A stretch of DNA of 64,000 nucleotides from NCBI RefSeq assembly GCF_000003195.3, contig NC_012878.2, positions 39,122,751 to 39,186,750 of the forward strand. The letters are read 5' to 3'. Below the pieces are notes generated by a model that was not told the origin of the DNA, made no database searches, and saw nothing but the letters and a program-made list of their open reading frames with translations. The DNA comes from Sorghum bicolor (lineage: Eukaryota; Streptophyta; Magnoliopsida; Poales; Poaceae). Shown here one piece after another: positions 1 to 11,085 of this stretch; the stretch's first letter is position 1, and every line of letters begins with the position of its first letter. Both the position numbers and the translations under genes were made by a program.

Positions 1-197
1 CCCGCTGCGGTAAATGGGCATTAACCGTAGCGGGCACTTTACGTTGCCCGCTGCGGTTAATAGATTAACCGCAGCGGTCACAGGCGCCCGCCACCGAAGT
101 GACCATGATTTACCGTGGCCTTGTGGCCGTGGCGGACTTGTTTGCCCGCTACAGAAAAGGGAAAACGCCCGCCACGGTTATTCTTTCTGCAGTAGTG
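1..197. mobile_element. 3' terminus of a CACTA (En/Spm) DNA transposon, truncated by the window edge
   Basis: The stretch ends in CTTTCTGCAGTAGTG, the reverse complement of a CACTACTGCAGAAAG terminus, which is the defining CACTA inverted-repeat end. Inside it lie several alternating copies of a GCCCGC(T/C)(G/A)CGGT-type word and its complement, as expected of subterminal transposase-binding repeats. The same sequence that follows it (TATTAATCTTAC) recurs at 991 without the element, so position 197/198 is the real insertion boundary. No coding sequence of this element is visible in the window. Confidence 0.8.
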
Positions 198-638
198 TAT
201 TAATCTTACAATAATAGAGGTTCGTGTATTACCTCACCTTGACGCCAGCAGCCCACAAACACAATCACTGGTTAAGGGGCATTTCGACCATAAGAGGTTT
301 GAGCAGATCTCAAACGTTGATGTCACAAGGTACTGCCATGGCAAGCAGCCACACCAGAGCCGCCATGCCGCCGTCCCGCCGCACGGTCGTGGAAGAACGT
401 GGCCAACACAGCCTAACACCAACATAACCTAAATGTAATATTTTTAATAAATAATTTGAAGAAATAACCTTAGCCTAACGTCAACATAGGATTGGTAATT
501 ACCTTGTCGTGCTGTCGTGTCGCTGGGTAGAACGTACCCGCCGTGCCGCTTTGTCGCTGGACAGAATGTCGCCGCGTCAAGGAGCCGACCTGCTGTGCTG
601 CCAAGCAGAACGTGTCCGCGATGGGAGACTGCCATGCC
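198..638. repeat. Direct duplication, copy 1
   Basis: This 440-bp stretch is repeated with modest divergence at 991-1422, an offset of 793 bp. The CACTA end abuts its first base. On the minus strand the GC-rich half (about 500-638) reads into GGTAATTACC, which would serve as a splice donor, so the unit may derive from an exon/intron boundary. Small indels shift the frame between copies and I recognise no protein family. Confidence 0.75.
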
Positions 639-990
639 GTGACTTCGAGGATGACGGTGATGCTTAAATTTATTGCTATGAGTTATTGGCAATTTTATTC
701 ATATTTACATTTTGTTAAATATGTAAATTTATTGACAAAATATGATGAAATATTGGTATTATGACAGTTGAAAACATATAGATTCACCTTGTGTCATGGG
801 TTTAAAAATTACAGCACAATGCATCTGGTTCTTTAAACGTAATACTTACATACACATAAAATACTTTTCTTATGTCAACTGTTCTGTTGTATTACTCATG
901 TTCTCAAATAGCGAACACATATAGATGTTCTATTCTTTAACTATAGTTGTATGTGATTTTTTTCAGAATGAATTCTTGTACCCTTGCTAA
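639..990. other. AT-rich spacer between the duplicated copies
   Basis: About 350 bp of AT-rich sequence between the two direct copies. I see no ORF of note, terminal repeats or RNA gene in it. Confidence 0.5.
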
Positions 991-1422
991 TATTAATCTT
1001 ACAATAATACAGGTTCATGTATTACCTCACCTTGACGCCAGCAGCCCACAAGTACAATCACTGGTTAAGGGGCATTTCGACCACAAGAGGTTGGAGCAGA
1101 TCTCAAATGTTGATATAACAAGGTACTGTCGTGGCAAGCAGCTGCACCAGAGCCGTCGTGCCGCCGCACGGTCGTGGAAGAACGTGGCCAACACAGCCTA
1201 ACACCAACACAGCCTAAATGTAATATTTTTAATAAATAATTTGAAGACATAACCTTAGCCTAACGTCAACATAGGATTGGTAATTACCTTGCTGTGTTGC
1301 CGTGTCGCTGGGTAGAACATACCCGCCGTGCCGCCGTGTCGCTGGGCAGAACGTCGTCGCGTCAGGGAGCCGACCTGCCGTCCTGCCAAGCAGAATGTGT
1401 CCGCGATGGGAGACTCCATGCC
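991..1422. repeat. Direct duplication, copy 2
   Basis: Second copy of the 198-638 unit. It lacks the CACTA insertion and therefore shows the empty target site (GCTAATATTAATC). Similarity to copy 1 stops abruptly after GGGAGACT-CCATGCC. Confidence 0.75.
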
Positions 1423-2033
<611 letters not shown>

Positions 2034-2258
2034 TATACTATTGAGAGCATAGGGCTTCCAATAATTAGTGGAAGCCCCAACCCAAACCTGTGTTTCCTGG
2101 TTCCACCAACCCACCAGCCCATTGGCCCATCCATCGGCCCACCTTCCCAAGCCCTATATATATTCTTCAAAACCCTAATCCCACTCTTCCCCTCACCTGG
2201 CCGCCACCCCCAACAGGCGCCGCCCCACTCCCTGGCCTCGACCCGCGGTGGCGCGACA

Positions 2259-2589
2259 TCACCACTTCCCCGGCGCGACATCACCACTTCCGGCTCCTGT
2301 GATGCCTACATCCTCGAGCGCGCAGAGGCAGAGCCACAACGCGGCGACCTCGGCGAGGAGCGCCTCGCGCTTGGCGCGCCAGCGCGACTCCTTACGGAGC
2401 CATCGCTGCTCCTCGCGGAGCCACCGCACCTCCTCGCGCTCCTCCCAGGACGACGAGGGTCCAGCAGCGGCGCGGGGCGGGAGGACAACCGCGGCGGTGC
2501 GTGGAGAGCAGCTGGGCCGGAGCTGCGGGCGGTGGAAGGCGGTGGAGACGAACGGGAAGGCCACCACGCGCGTCGTGCTCAGGTTGGCC
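2259..2589 (-). pseudogene. Second captured fragment: charged coiled-coil segment fused to the kinase piece
   Basis: Continuing in the same minus-strand frame as the kinase fragment is an Arg/Glu/Trp-rich heptad-like segment with repeats of the type [12 protein letters not shown], followed by [20 protein letters not shown]. It looks like a coiled-coil exon of an unrelated host gene joined to the kinase exon, the structure expected of a transduplicating element. I do not recognise the donor gene. The same fusion, with point differences, is present in element C. Confidence 0.6.
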
Positions 2590-2870
2590 CCGCGCTCGTG
2601 GAGCTTGGCGAGCCCGAAGTCGCCGAGCCGCGCCGACATGTCGGCGTTGAGGAGCACGTTGCTGGCCTTAACGTCACGGTGGAGGACGACGCTCTCCCAC
2701 CCTTCGTGCAAGTACAGCAGTGCCGACGCGACGTCGCGGAGGATCCAGTGGCGGACAGGCCACGTCAGGCGCGACGCCTTGAGGTGGTCGCCGAAGAGGT
2801 GGCGGTCCAGGGTGCCGTTGGGCATGTAGTCGTAGACGAGGAGGAGGCCGCAGCCATGGCGCCGGCGTGG
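2590..2870 (-). pseudogene. Captured fragment of an L-type lectin receptor-like kinase gene
   Basis: The minus strand encodes kinase subdomains V to VII: an [16 protein letters not shown] hinge, then [20 protein letters not shown], the catalytic loop [11 protein letters not shown] (canonical HRDxKxxN) and the Mg-binding DFGLAKL, ending in STTRV just before the expected activation segment. This is about 90 residues of a kinase domain that normally spans about 280. The lobe before the hinge and everything after the activation loop are absent. The frame then runs into unrelated captured sequence, so this is not a working kinase. The wording of the motifs is that of lectin-domain receptor kinases. 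A second copy sits in element C (10870-11085). Confidence 0.85.
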
Positions 2871-5105
2871 GTCAAAGGCCGCGCCTTTGGCTGGTGGCTT
2901 GGGCTGCGCTGCAGTTACTGCAGCTGACCAGAGGCGTGAGTGGAGGCATGGGCGGGGGAGTTCTCTTCATTGGACTGGATGCCGTGCCGCAGGCTGAGGG
3001 GGGAAGAAAGGAATAACGGCTTGTTCCTCCTGGTTGGTTTCCTGTTTTGTTTTAAGCCCTTTGTTTTATAATTATAATTGCAGAGAGACTTGTAGGAAAT
3101 GAAATCTCATGCTCGCTCACCGTTTGCAGGTTGCGAGGGGAGGGGATGATTGTATCTCAGCGACCTTATTCTACCTTGCTTGTGTTTCCATACTTGTTGA
3201 ACAGAGGGAAATGAGATTTATTTTCTGTGATTTATTTTCCACTTCTGTGATTTATTTTTCACATTTTTCTATGTATGTTTATGATTATCCTTAGTCTTTC
3301 TATGCTTATACTCAAAACTTTCTCTGATTTGTTACTACTATTTTTATACATTGTTTGGAGCATATTTTATACATTTTGTTGTTGGTTGGGTGCTAAGAAT
3401 TTTTTGCATGTAGATCCGAAGGAAAGATAATAGTTTTTATATTTGCATGTATAGATTTAGATGCATGGTGAAACTGTGATTATGTTTAGTTGGATTTTGT
3501 TTCCACCCTAATTGATTTCAAATTCTAAATTTTGAAGAAGTCTGTATACATTGTGGAGCACTCTTCTATGCACTGTTAGAACAATTCAATATATATTGTT
3601 TGAATAATTATCTCTATGTACCTACGCAGCCTTAGATTTTTGGTTTAGATGCACTATTAGAATAATTATCTGCGCACAATTCTTCTATGCTTAGTTGTAT
3701 GGGTTTTATCTGATTTTTTGTTGCAGCCTTGGATGAATAGGTGGTTTGCATGAAATGAAAAGCTACAAACGCAAGTAAGCAGGATTTCTATTCTTTGATT
3801 TTGATTTTTATGCATTTTCCTTGATATTATGTGCAATGAATATGTTTTTGTGCAATTGACTTTTGGATCTTTATGCTTCGTGGGTTATACGCTCGATGTT
3901 AAGATTTTACACATTCAGAACCATTCTGGTGGCAAGTCCACTGCATGATGTAGTCCACGACCGCGGTGCTAATATGGAGCAGCGGTGGCGGTTGGTGGCG
4001 TGTAGTTCATGGCGTCGGCGCTAGTGCGAATCAGTGGTGGTGGTCGGTTCGATAGAAGATAGCAAAGGAGCGGCACGACGCGGCCAAGGATTTTTGCATT
4101 TTGTTTGTTGAATTTAGTGTTCTTATGCTTGTGTGCATAAGTTTCTATACACACAATGGAGCACTTCTATGCATTTTTGTATTCTTAATGCTTGTGAGCA
4201 TAAATTTCTATACATTATTGGAGCAGGTCTATGTTGTTTTTATGTGACAATAAATTCACTTTTTATTCATCAAATTACTAAATTCTATGTAATGCCGGTA
4301 CGAAAAAGATTTAAGTGTATCTTGATCATTGAATTTATGAATCTGGTCGTCTATCACGTGTTATTTTTTCAAAATTTTAAATTTTTGAGAAGAAGAGATC
4401 GTCTTTTATGTTTTACATGTGCGGTTCTCATGTTCTATGTGTTTCTATACATCGTTTCCTATATTACTTATGCATCCTCTCTAGAATGCAAGGTGTGGTT
4501 GGACGCGGTCACGATTTTTCAAATTAATAATATGCAGAAGGGAGGGTTTTTACGCGACAATAAAATTATTCTTATTCACCAAACCACTAATTTATATGCA
4601 ACGTTAGCGCAAAAAACTTTTCTACGCATTTTGACTATTTGATTCTATGCATCTAATCGTCATCACGTGCCATGATTCAAATCCCGGTTGTGTCAGATGA
4701 AATGTCCATCTCGCGGCTTTAGATGGTAACAAAATTAATTTTTATTCATCCAACCACTAACTTCTATATAACGTCAGCATCAAAAACTTTCTGTGCATCT
4801 TGGCTATTGATTTTATGCATCCAAACGGCCATCACATACCATGATTCAAAAGTCAAAGTTTAGAGGAAGACGAGATCATCTCCATATTTTTACACGTCCA
4901 GTCTCTATGTTTTATGAATTGTTCCTATGTTAGTTATACACCCTATAGTGAGGAGCATAATATTGTTGGAGGCAATTACGGTTGTTTCGTGGAATATCTA
5001 TCTCGCAGAGAAGTTTTTATGCGATAACAAAATTAATTTTTATTCACCCAACAACTAATTTCTATGCAACATCGACGTAAAAACGTTTTTACGCATCTTG
5101 ATACT
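2871..5105. other. AT-rich interior of element A
   Basis: After a short GC-rich end (to about 2990) the sequence is AT-rich and non-coding. From about 4225 it contains several diverged copies of one roughly 120-150-bp module (around 4225, 4553, 4727 and 5030), each with ATTCA-CCAAC-CACTAA-TTTCTATG followed by a GCATCTTGA and a CATCACGTG-CCATGATTCAAA part. Open frames here are accidental. Confidence 0.6.
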
Positions 5106-8100
5106 GGTATATTGGGAGCCCTGGGCTACAAATACTTATTGGAAGCCCCAACCAACACCCCCACCTAGCCCCTGCCTGCGCACAAGTGGGGGACCCCAGA
5201 CATTCAACCAATGCCACTCAGTCCACCATTCAGGTCAACTGAGCTGACACGCACAGCAGATGGGGACTGTAGTGGACCCTGTCAATCGGATGCATAAAAA
5301 TATAGGTAAAGCTGCATAGAAAAGTTTTGGTCGCAATGTTGCATAGAAATTAGTTGATGGATGAATTAAAACTAATTCGTTATTGCGTAAAAACCTTTCT
5401 GCGAGTTAGACGTTCCACCTGTTCCACCTAACTACACCTGACAGAGGCTGACACGCGCTGACACATGCTGATACATGTATGCGTCTTCCATTGTATTCTC
5501 TTCTATTTTTCCACGATAATTCCTCGATGGAGCTTTCAATTTTAAAATGGTTTTGATCATTGAACTCCTGACATTTTTATGCACGATTCAAGATCCACTT
5601 TGAATATTTTTGAAACAAAATTAAAATTTAAAATTTGAATCATGGCACGTGATAACGATTAGATGCATAGAATCAATAGTCAAAATACGTAAAAAAGTTT
5701 TTGGCGCCATTGTTGCATAGAAATTAGTGGTTTGATGAATAAGAATAATTTCATTGTCGCGTAAAAACCCTCCCTTCTGCATATTATTGATTTGAACAAT
5801 CGTGACCGCGTCCAACCACATATTGCTTTCTAGAGGGGATGCATAAGTAATATAGGAAACAATGTATAGAAACACATAAAACCCTTCCCACTATTGAAGA
5901 GGATCGTAACCACAACCATAGCCGCTCATACCCACACCATACTTTCCACCAGGGGATATTTATTTAACAGAGGAACAACGCATAGAAACCGAGTCAACAA
6001 CATATTAAAAACCAACCGAGGTTACATAGAAACAAAGTTTTGCTCATCTCATCCAAGCATATAAATACATCATGGAAAACTAACTTTTTACATTAACCAA
6101 TCAACTATATTAAGATCACACGACGCCACCGCCACGAGTCGTGGACATCACAAGCCATGTCATATGTCTGAGGCACCATTGACCTCTCACACCAAATGGA
6201 AAGAAATCCTTCCAACCATGCTACATCACAACAAAGCCACCATTGACCTCCCACCAAATAGAGGAATCTATTTTAACCATCCTACATCACAACAAAGGCA
6301 ATAGAAACATGTTTTAGTAGGAGAAGAAACCTTACAAAAGTAAGGCATAGAAACATGTTTCTTACAATATGCATAGAAAAGTTTTGCCGGCATTGCATAG
6401 AAATTAGTGGCTCAATAAATAAAAGTTAATTTTGTGATCGCATAAAACCTCTCCACAAGATGGGCATCCTCCGTAGACAACTGTAATTACCTCCACTGAT
6501 ATCACTAGGGGTGTATAATTAACATGGGAACAATACATAGAACATGGAGATCACACACGTAAAAGATGAATACGGTCTCATTTTCTCTAATTTTTTAAAA
6601 ATAGCATGTAATGGGCGATCAGATTCATAGAATCAGTAAGCTGCGCAGAAATATTTTTGGCACATGTATAGAAATTAGTAGTTAAATGCATAAAGATTAA
6701 ATTTGTTACCACATAAAAACCACATAGCAACTGCTCCAACAATGTATCGAATTATGTGTCAATAATGTATAGAAATATATACCGACAGTGTATACCAAGT
6801 ATCAGCTAGAAATGTATCCAAAATTCAAAAGTGCATGAAAATGCATGAATTGCATAAAATCACTGGTTGCCTGCATATAGAAAGCACAATGGACAAAATC
6901 ACTGGTTGCATGATTCAAATTTTGGAACATTGCATAGAGACTAAAATCGAATCAAAACATATAAATCCATGGCATAGAAACTATGGCTCAAGACCTGTGG
7001 AAGACATCCTTGACCGCGTCACGCCATTGCTGTTGTCCACACCACCATCCACCACCACCCATTCGCACCACACTCATACATGCAGTTTCACAAATAACGG
7101 GTAATTCGTTTAGACAGCAAGACAGGCATAGGAACATGTTTTAGCAGGAGAAGGCATATGAACTTGAGCAAGATAGACATAGAAACATGATTTAGTAGGC
7201 GCATAAACCTTATATCAGCAAAAGAAAGACATATATCAAGGAGATGCATAAAAACTCAAAATCAACCACGTAGAAATCTTGCTTGCCTACTTTGGTAGCT
7301 CTTCATTTCATGCAGACCTTTTGTCATATAAGCATGGATACCACTCTCACAAATCATAAAAATATGACATGAAAATACTAAAAACCATATTTCTAGGCAT
7401 CTATCGAACAATAGGCTAGCAGCATCTCCAATTCCGCACTTCAAAGGGAGCTCACGAGCAGGCCTAGCATGCTCCCCCTAAATCGCCGAGTGGATGCATA
7501 GAAACCATTCTCGTTCAAGCAAAAACCAAATCCTGCTTGCTTATACGGTTGACTTTAAGCATAGAAATAAAAATCAATTGCAAAGTCGAGGATTCCAAAC
7601 ATACTAGTGTCACTTCTGGCCGCCGTGCTGGATGTGTCCTCATCTAGAAGCTCATCAACACCATGGCAGTAGTCCTGTTCTCCAGTAGGCTGGTTGTCTT
7701 CCGATTTGCTGGCAAAAAAACACGCCAAATCAAAACTAAAAATTATGCATGCAAACATAGTAACCAAAGGAAAGCAAGAAAAATATTTTTTTTGAACAAA
7801 ACTGGCATAGAAACATTTTTTATACCATATAGAAATATGTTTTAGCATGTATAGAAACCTTACAGTGGCACGAAAGGCGTATAGAACAGCATAGAAACTT
7901 GTTTTTAGCAATTTGGATATGCTTTACGATAACCCAACTCACTCCCATTCAACATGGGTAGTACTCCAAATGGGTTGGAAAACAAATAAAAAGTGCATGT
8001 ACAGTGAAACAATTTGGATAAATTGGAGAACTTTCCAACAGCAGTCATATTAATCAATAAAAAGTAACTAGCAGAAAAGTTATAGAAATTTTGTGACTAT

Positions 8101-10280
8101 AATTACGAGAAAAAAAAACAACACAAAAAGTAATGAACTCGAATCCATGCTCCAAATAATATATAAAATATGCTCCAACAATATATATACAATTCCAAAT
8201 GATTTCTTGATTATATGGTTGGCTCAAGAAGCATAGAAATAAAAAATCAAAGTACATAAAAACAATATACAAAAACCATTATTTTATTTAGTCATCTCGC
8301 CAATCAATTGCTATGCATAGAAAATTATGTATAGAATCATGAACTTTGCATAAAAAAGTACTCCAACTATATATATAACCGTATAGAAGTGCACAATTAA
8401 TTGCTCCAACAGTGTAGAGTAATTTGTTGTAACAATATATGTAATACATATCAAGCTATAGTTTAGCCATGCATAGAAACTTATGCACACATGCATAATA
8501 ACTAAAAAATCTACAAACAAAACAATGAAGATGAATTATGCACAAACCACAAACATGGATCTTTGTATCTACTGCTAGGATTAAAATACAGGAGGATCAT
8601 ATTGGACATCTGAGCAATGCATCTATGCATACAAATCACCCAGCAACTTTGAAAACCACAGTTCCACCATGCATAGAAACTAGTATGTTAGTATACAATT
8701 CACCCAACTGTTGGATCTCGCTGCTACAACACACCCTACTCCTCCGTTAGATGAGGATGAGTATGCTGCTCGCCGTGTTGTAGAGAGGAGAAAGGTCAGC
8801 ATGCTAAAGTGAGGAGGAAGATCCATAACACCGTTGACCTCTCACAAATAGAGAGGAATCCTTCCAACCATCCTACATCACAGCAAAGGCATAGAAACAT
8901 ATTTGAGCAGTGCACAAAAATGACAGTGGCAAAGAAAGGCATATAAAAGAAGTTTTAGTACGTGCACAAACCTTACAGCGGCAAGAATGCCATATACACA
9001 TGTTTTAGCAGTTGCATAAAAGCTATTCATGAAACTAATGTCATCTACATAAATGCAAAAATCATAACAACATAGCATATAAATCTAACTTGTCAAGCAT
9101 AGAAACCTATTAGTGAAATTAATATCAGCTACATTAATTAAAAAGTCACGGACCATTCAGGTGTTGCAAGTATATAAATCAAAATCCAAAGCATGGGATA
9201 GGACAACTAGTTCATCCAATGAAGGCAATGAGTTGTCTTGCCACATTATGGCTACCTAAATTAGAGTGCACAAATACCAGGAACCATTTTTATGCATGTT
9301 ACTAAATAAATAAGTAAACTGAATTAATGCAGCTCGCAAAAGCTCCACCACCGTCGTGGCCTCCCTGGCCAGCTGTTTGACGACCTCGCCAATCTGCCAA
9401 TCTGTGGCCCAAATGATGGAAAAATAAAAGTCAGAGAAAAAAAATGAAAGAGGAAGCAAGATGCATATCATAGAAATAGGATTAGGCACTGATTCTAATT
9501 TCTGTAACTTGTATTGGATGGAGCAGGGAAGTGAATAGGAGTTGGAAACCTGTTCCCTAGGGAAGGCCTCGGCGCCATCGAAGGCGAAGTAGATGTGCGG
9601 CGTCTTCTCCATGAGGGAGCGCCACTGCTCCACGAGCAGGGCCTTGCCAATGCATGCACACTGCTACATCACCACATCATGTCAGGGAAGGGAGACGACC
9701 TCGCCGCAGCGGCGATGTGGAAGCTGCCGCCACTAGCCATGGGGGGCGGGGAGAGGACGCCGTCTCTGGTCTGGTCGGGGTGGAGAGGAGGCTGTCTCTG
9801 GGGCATCCCAGATCTGGGCACGAGGTCCATGGGCCTCACACCACGAGCCTCCTTGGCGCCGGTGAAGGGGAGGCCGAGGAGGGCGTCGCTGCCTCTTCTT
9901 CTGGATCCACCACAGGACGATGCTGCGCCCAAGATCCAAGCGAGCAACACTGCCACCATGTTCCTGGATGTCCTTGGAGTGGTTGCAGGGGAGGGGAGCC
10001 GGCACCATGGGATGGAGGAGGCGCCGTGTCCGCCGGTGGAGCAGGGTGGGGCGCCGCCACCGTGGAGAGGTCGCACGAGAGAGGAGGATTTTCTTTTTTT
10101 TTCTAAATCTCGACGCAGCCTGGGTGCCTCCCATTTGAACCCGCAACCTTTGGGTTGCGGTGGGGCGCCTGGTCTTACCATATTGGAGTGGCCCTGCAGC
10201 TGGTTCGCTGGAACCAGCTTGGCTGTTTGGATTCGGGCTTCCTATATCTATTGAAAGCCCTAAGCTCCTAATAGTATACC
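5106..10280 (-). mobile_element. DNA element B, complete and inverted relative to A and C
   Basis: It starts GGTATATTGGGAGCCC and ends AAGCTCCTAATAGTATACC; the reverse complement of the end reads GGTATACTATTAGGAGC, so the two ends are imperfect inverted repeats. Bases 5106-5600 are the inverted counterpart of element C's right end (12410-12905), and 5600-5880 match the inverted 11700-12000 part of C. The middle (about 5900-9250) is private to B and packed with the word GCATAGAAA. GC-rich captured sequence lies at the far end (9260-10180). No transposase frame was found, so it would need help in trans. Confidence 0.7.
9256..10180 (-). pseudogene. Captured gene fragments at the 5' end of element B
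   Basis: On the minus strand, short exon-like stretches stand out from the AT-rich surroundings: a piece reading EQWRSLMEKTPHIYFAFDG followed by AEAFPREQ and a GT, and a downstream piece reading QIGEVVKQLAREATTVVELL. Upstream of these (9669-10180) the DNA is GC-rich and open in several frames on both strands, so composition alone may explain it. The position mirrors that of the captured kinase pieces in A and C. I do not recognise the donor genes. Confidence 0.45.
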
Positions 10281-10332
10281 TATATATATATATAGGTATG
10301 CTCCTAATAGTATACCTATATATATATATATA
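10281..10332. repeat. Junction between elements B and C: two short TA tracts around a 22-bp terminal remnant
   Basis: Between B's end and C's start lie (TA)7, then GGTATGCTCCTAATAG followed by TATACC, then (TA)8. The 22-bp middle piece repeats the last 22 bases of B with GGTATG in place of GCTTAAG-side sequence. It has GGTAT at one end and ATACC at the other, so it looks like a minimal end-only remnant flanked by TA target sequence. Confidence 0.7.
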
Positions 10333-10559
10333 GGTATACTATTGAGAGCATAGGGCTTCTAATAATTAGTGGAAGCCCTAACCCAAATCTGTGTTTTCTG
10401 GTTCCACCAACCCACCAGCCCACTGGCCTATCCATCGGCCCACCTTCCCAAGCCCTATATATATTCTTCAAAACCCTAATCCCACTCTTCCCCTCACCTG
10501 GCCGCCACCCTCAACAGGCGCCGCCCCAATCCCTGGCCTCGACCCGCGGCGGCGCGACA

Positions 10560-10869
10560 TCACCACTTCCCCGGCGCGACATCACCACTTCCGGCTCCTG
10601 TGATGCCTACATCCTTGAGCGCGCAGAGGCGGAGCCACAACGCGGCGACCTCGGCGAGGAGCGCCTCGCGCTTGGCGCGCCCGCGCGACTCCTTGCGGAG
10701 CCATCGCTGCTCCTTGCGGAGCCACCGCGCCTCCTCGCCCTCCTCCCAGGACGACGAGGGTCCAGCAGCGGCGCGGGGCGGGAGGACAACCGCGGCGGCG
10801 CGGGGCGAGCAGCTGGGCCAGAGCTGCGGGCGGTGGAAGGCGGTGGAGACAAACAGGAAGGCCACACGC
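10560..10869 (-). pseudogene. Captured coiled-coil fragment, copy in element C
   Basis: Counterpart of 2259-2589: the minus strand shows the same [20 protein letters not shown] heptad-like segment and [17 protein letters not shown]. It is in a different frame from the kinase fragment here, so the chimeric frame of A is not conserved. Confidence 0.6.
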
Positions 10870-11085
10870 GCGTCGTGCTCGGGTTGGCCCCGCGCTCGTG
10901 GAGCTTGGCGAGCCCGAAGTCGCCGAGCCGCGCTGACATGTTGGCGTCGAGGAGCACGTTGCTGGCCTTAACATCGCGGTGGAGGACGACGCTCTCCCAC
11001 CCTTCGTGCAGGTACAGCAGTGCCGACACGACATCGCGGAGGATCCAGTGGCGGACAGGCCACGTCAGGCGGCGACGCCTTGAGG
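10870..11085 (-). pseudogene. Lectin receptor kinase fragment, copy in element C
   Basis: Same captured piece as at 2590-2870, shorter upstream: [40 protein letters not shown] and [19 protein letters not shown] are legible on the minus strand. The hinge segment seen in A has been lost at the deletion boundary around 11095-11115. After STTRV the frame differs from A by an indel. Confidence 0.85.

Noticed and set aside
2248..2927. Plus-strand open frames across the captured kinase region
   Set aside because: They are antisense shadows of the minus-strand kinase and coiled-coil fragments in GC-rich DNA.
4133..4642. 169-codon plus-strand ORF in element A, with a related ORF in C
   Set aside because: The frame lies over the diverged repeat modules, has AT-driven composition with no domain, and is broken in C by small indels. 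It is not a conserved gene.
5300..9110. CRISPR-like array suggested by repeated GCATAGAAA words
   Set aside because: The word is short, the spacing irregular, the genome a plant, and there are no repeat-spacer units. It is better read as dispersed binding-site-like words.
9595..10254. 219-codon plus-strand ORF in element B
   Set aside because: The GC-rich block is open in five frames at once; there is no motif and no conservation with A or C.
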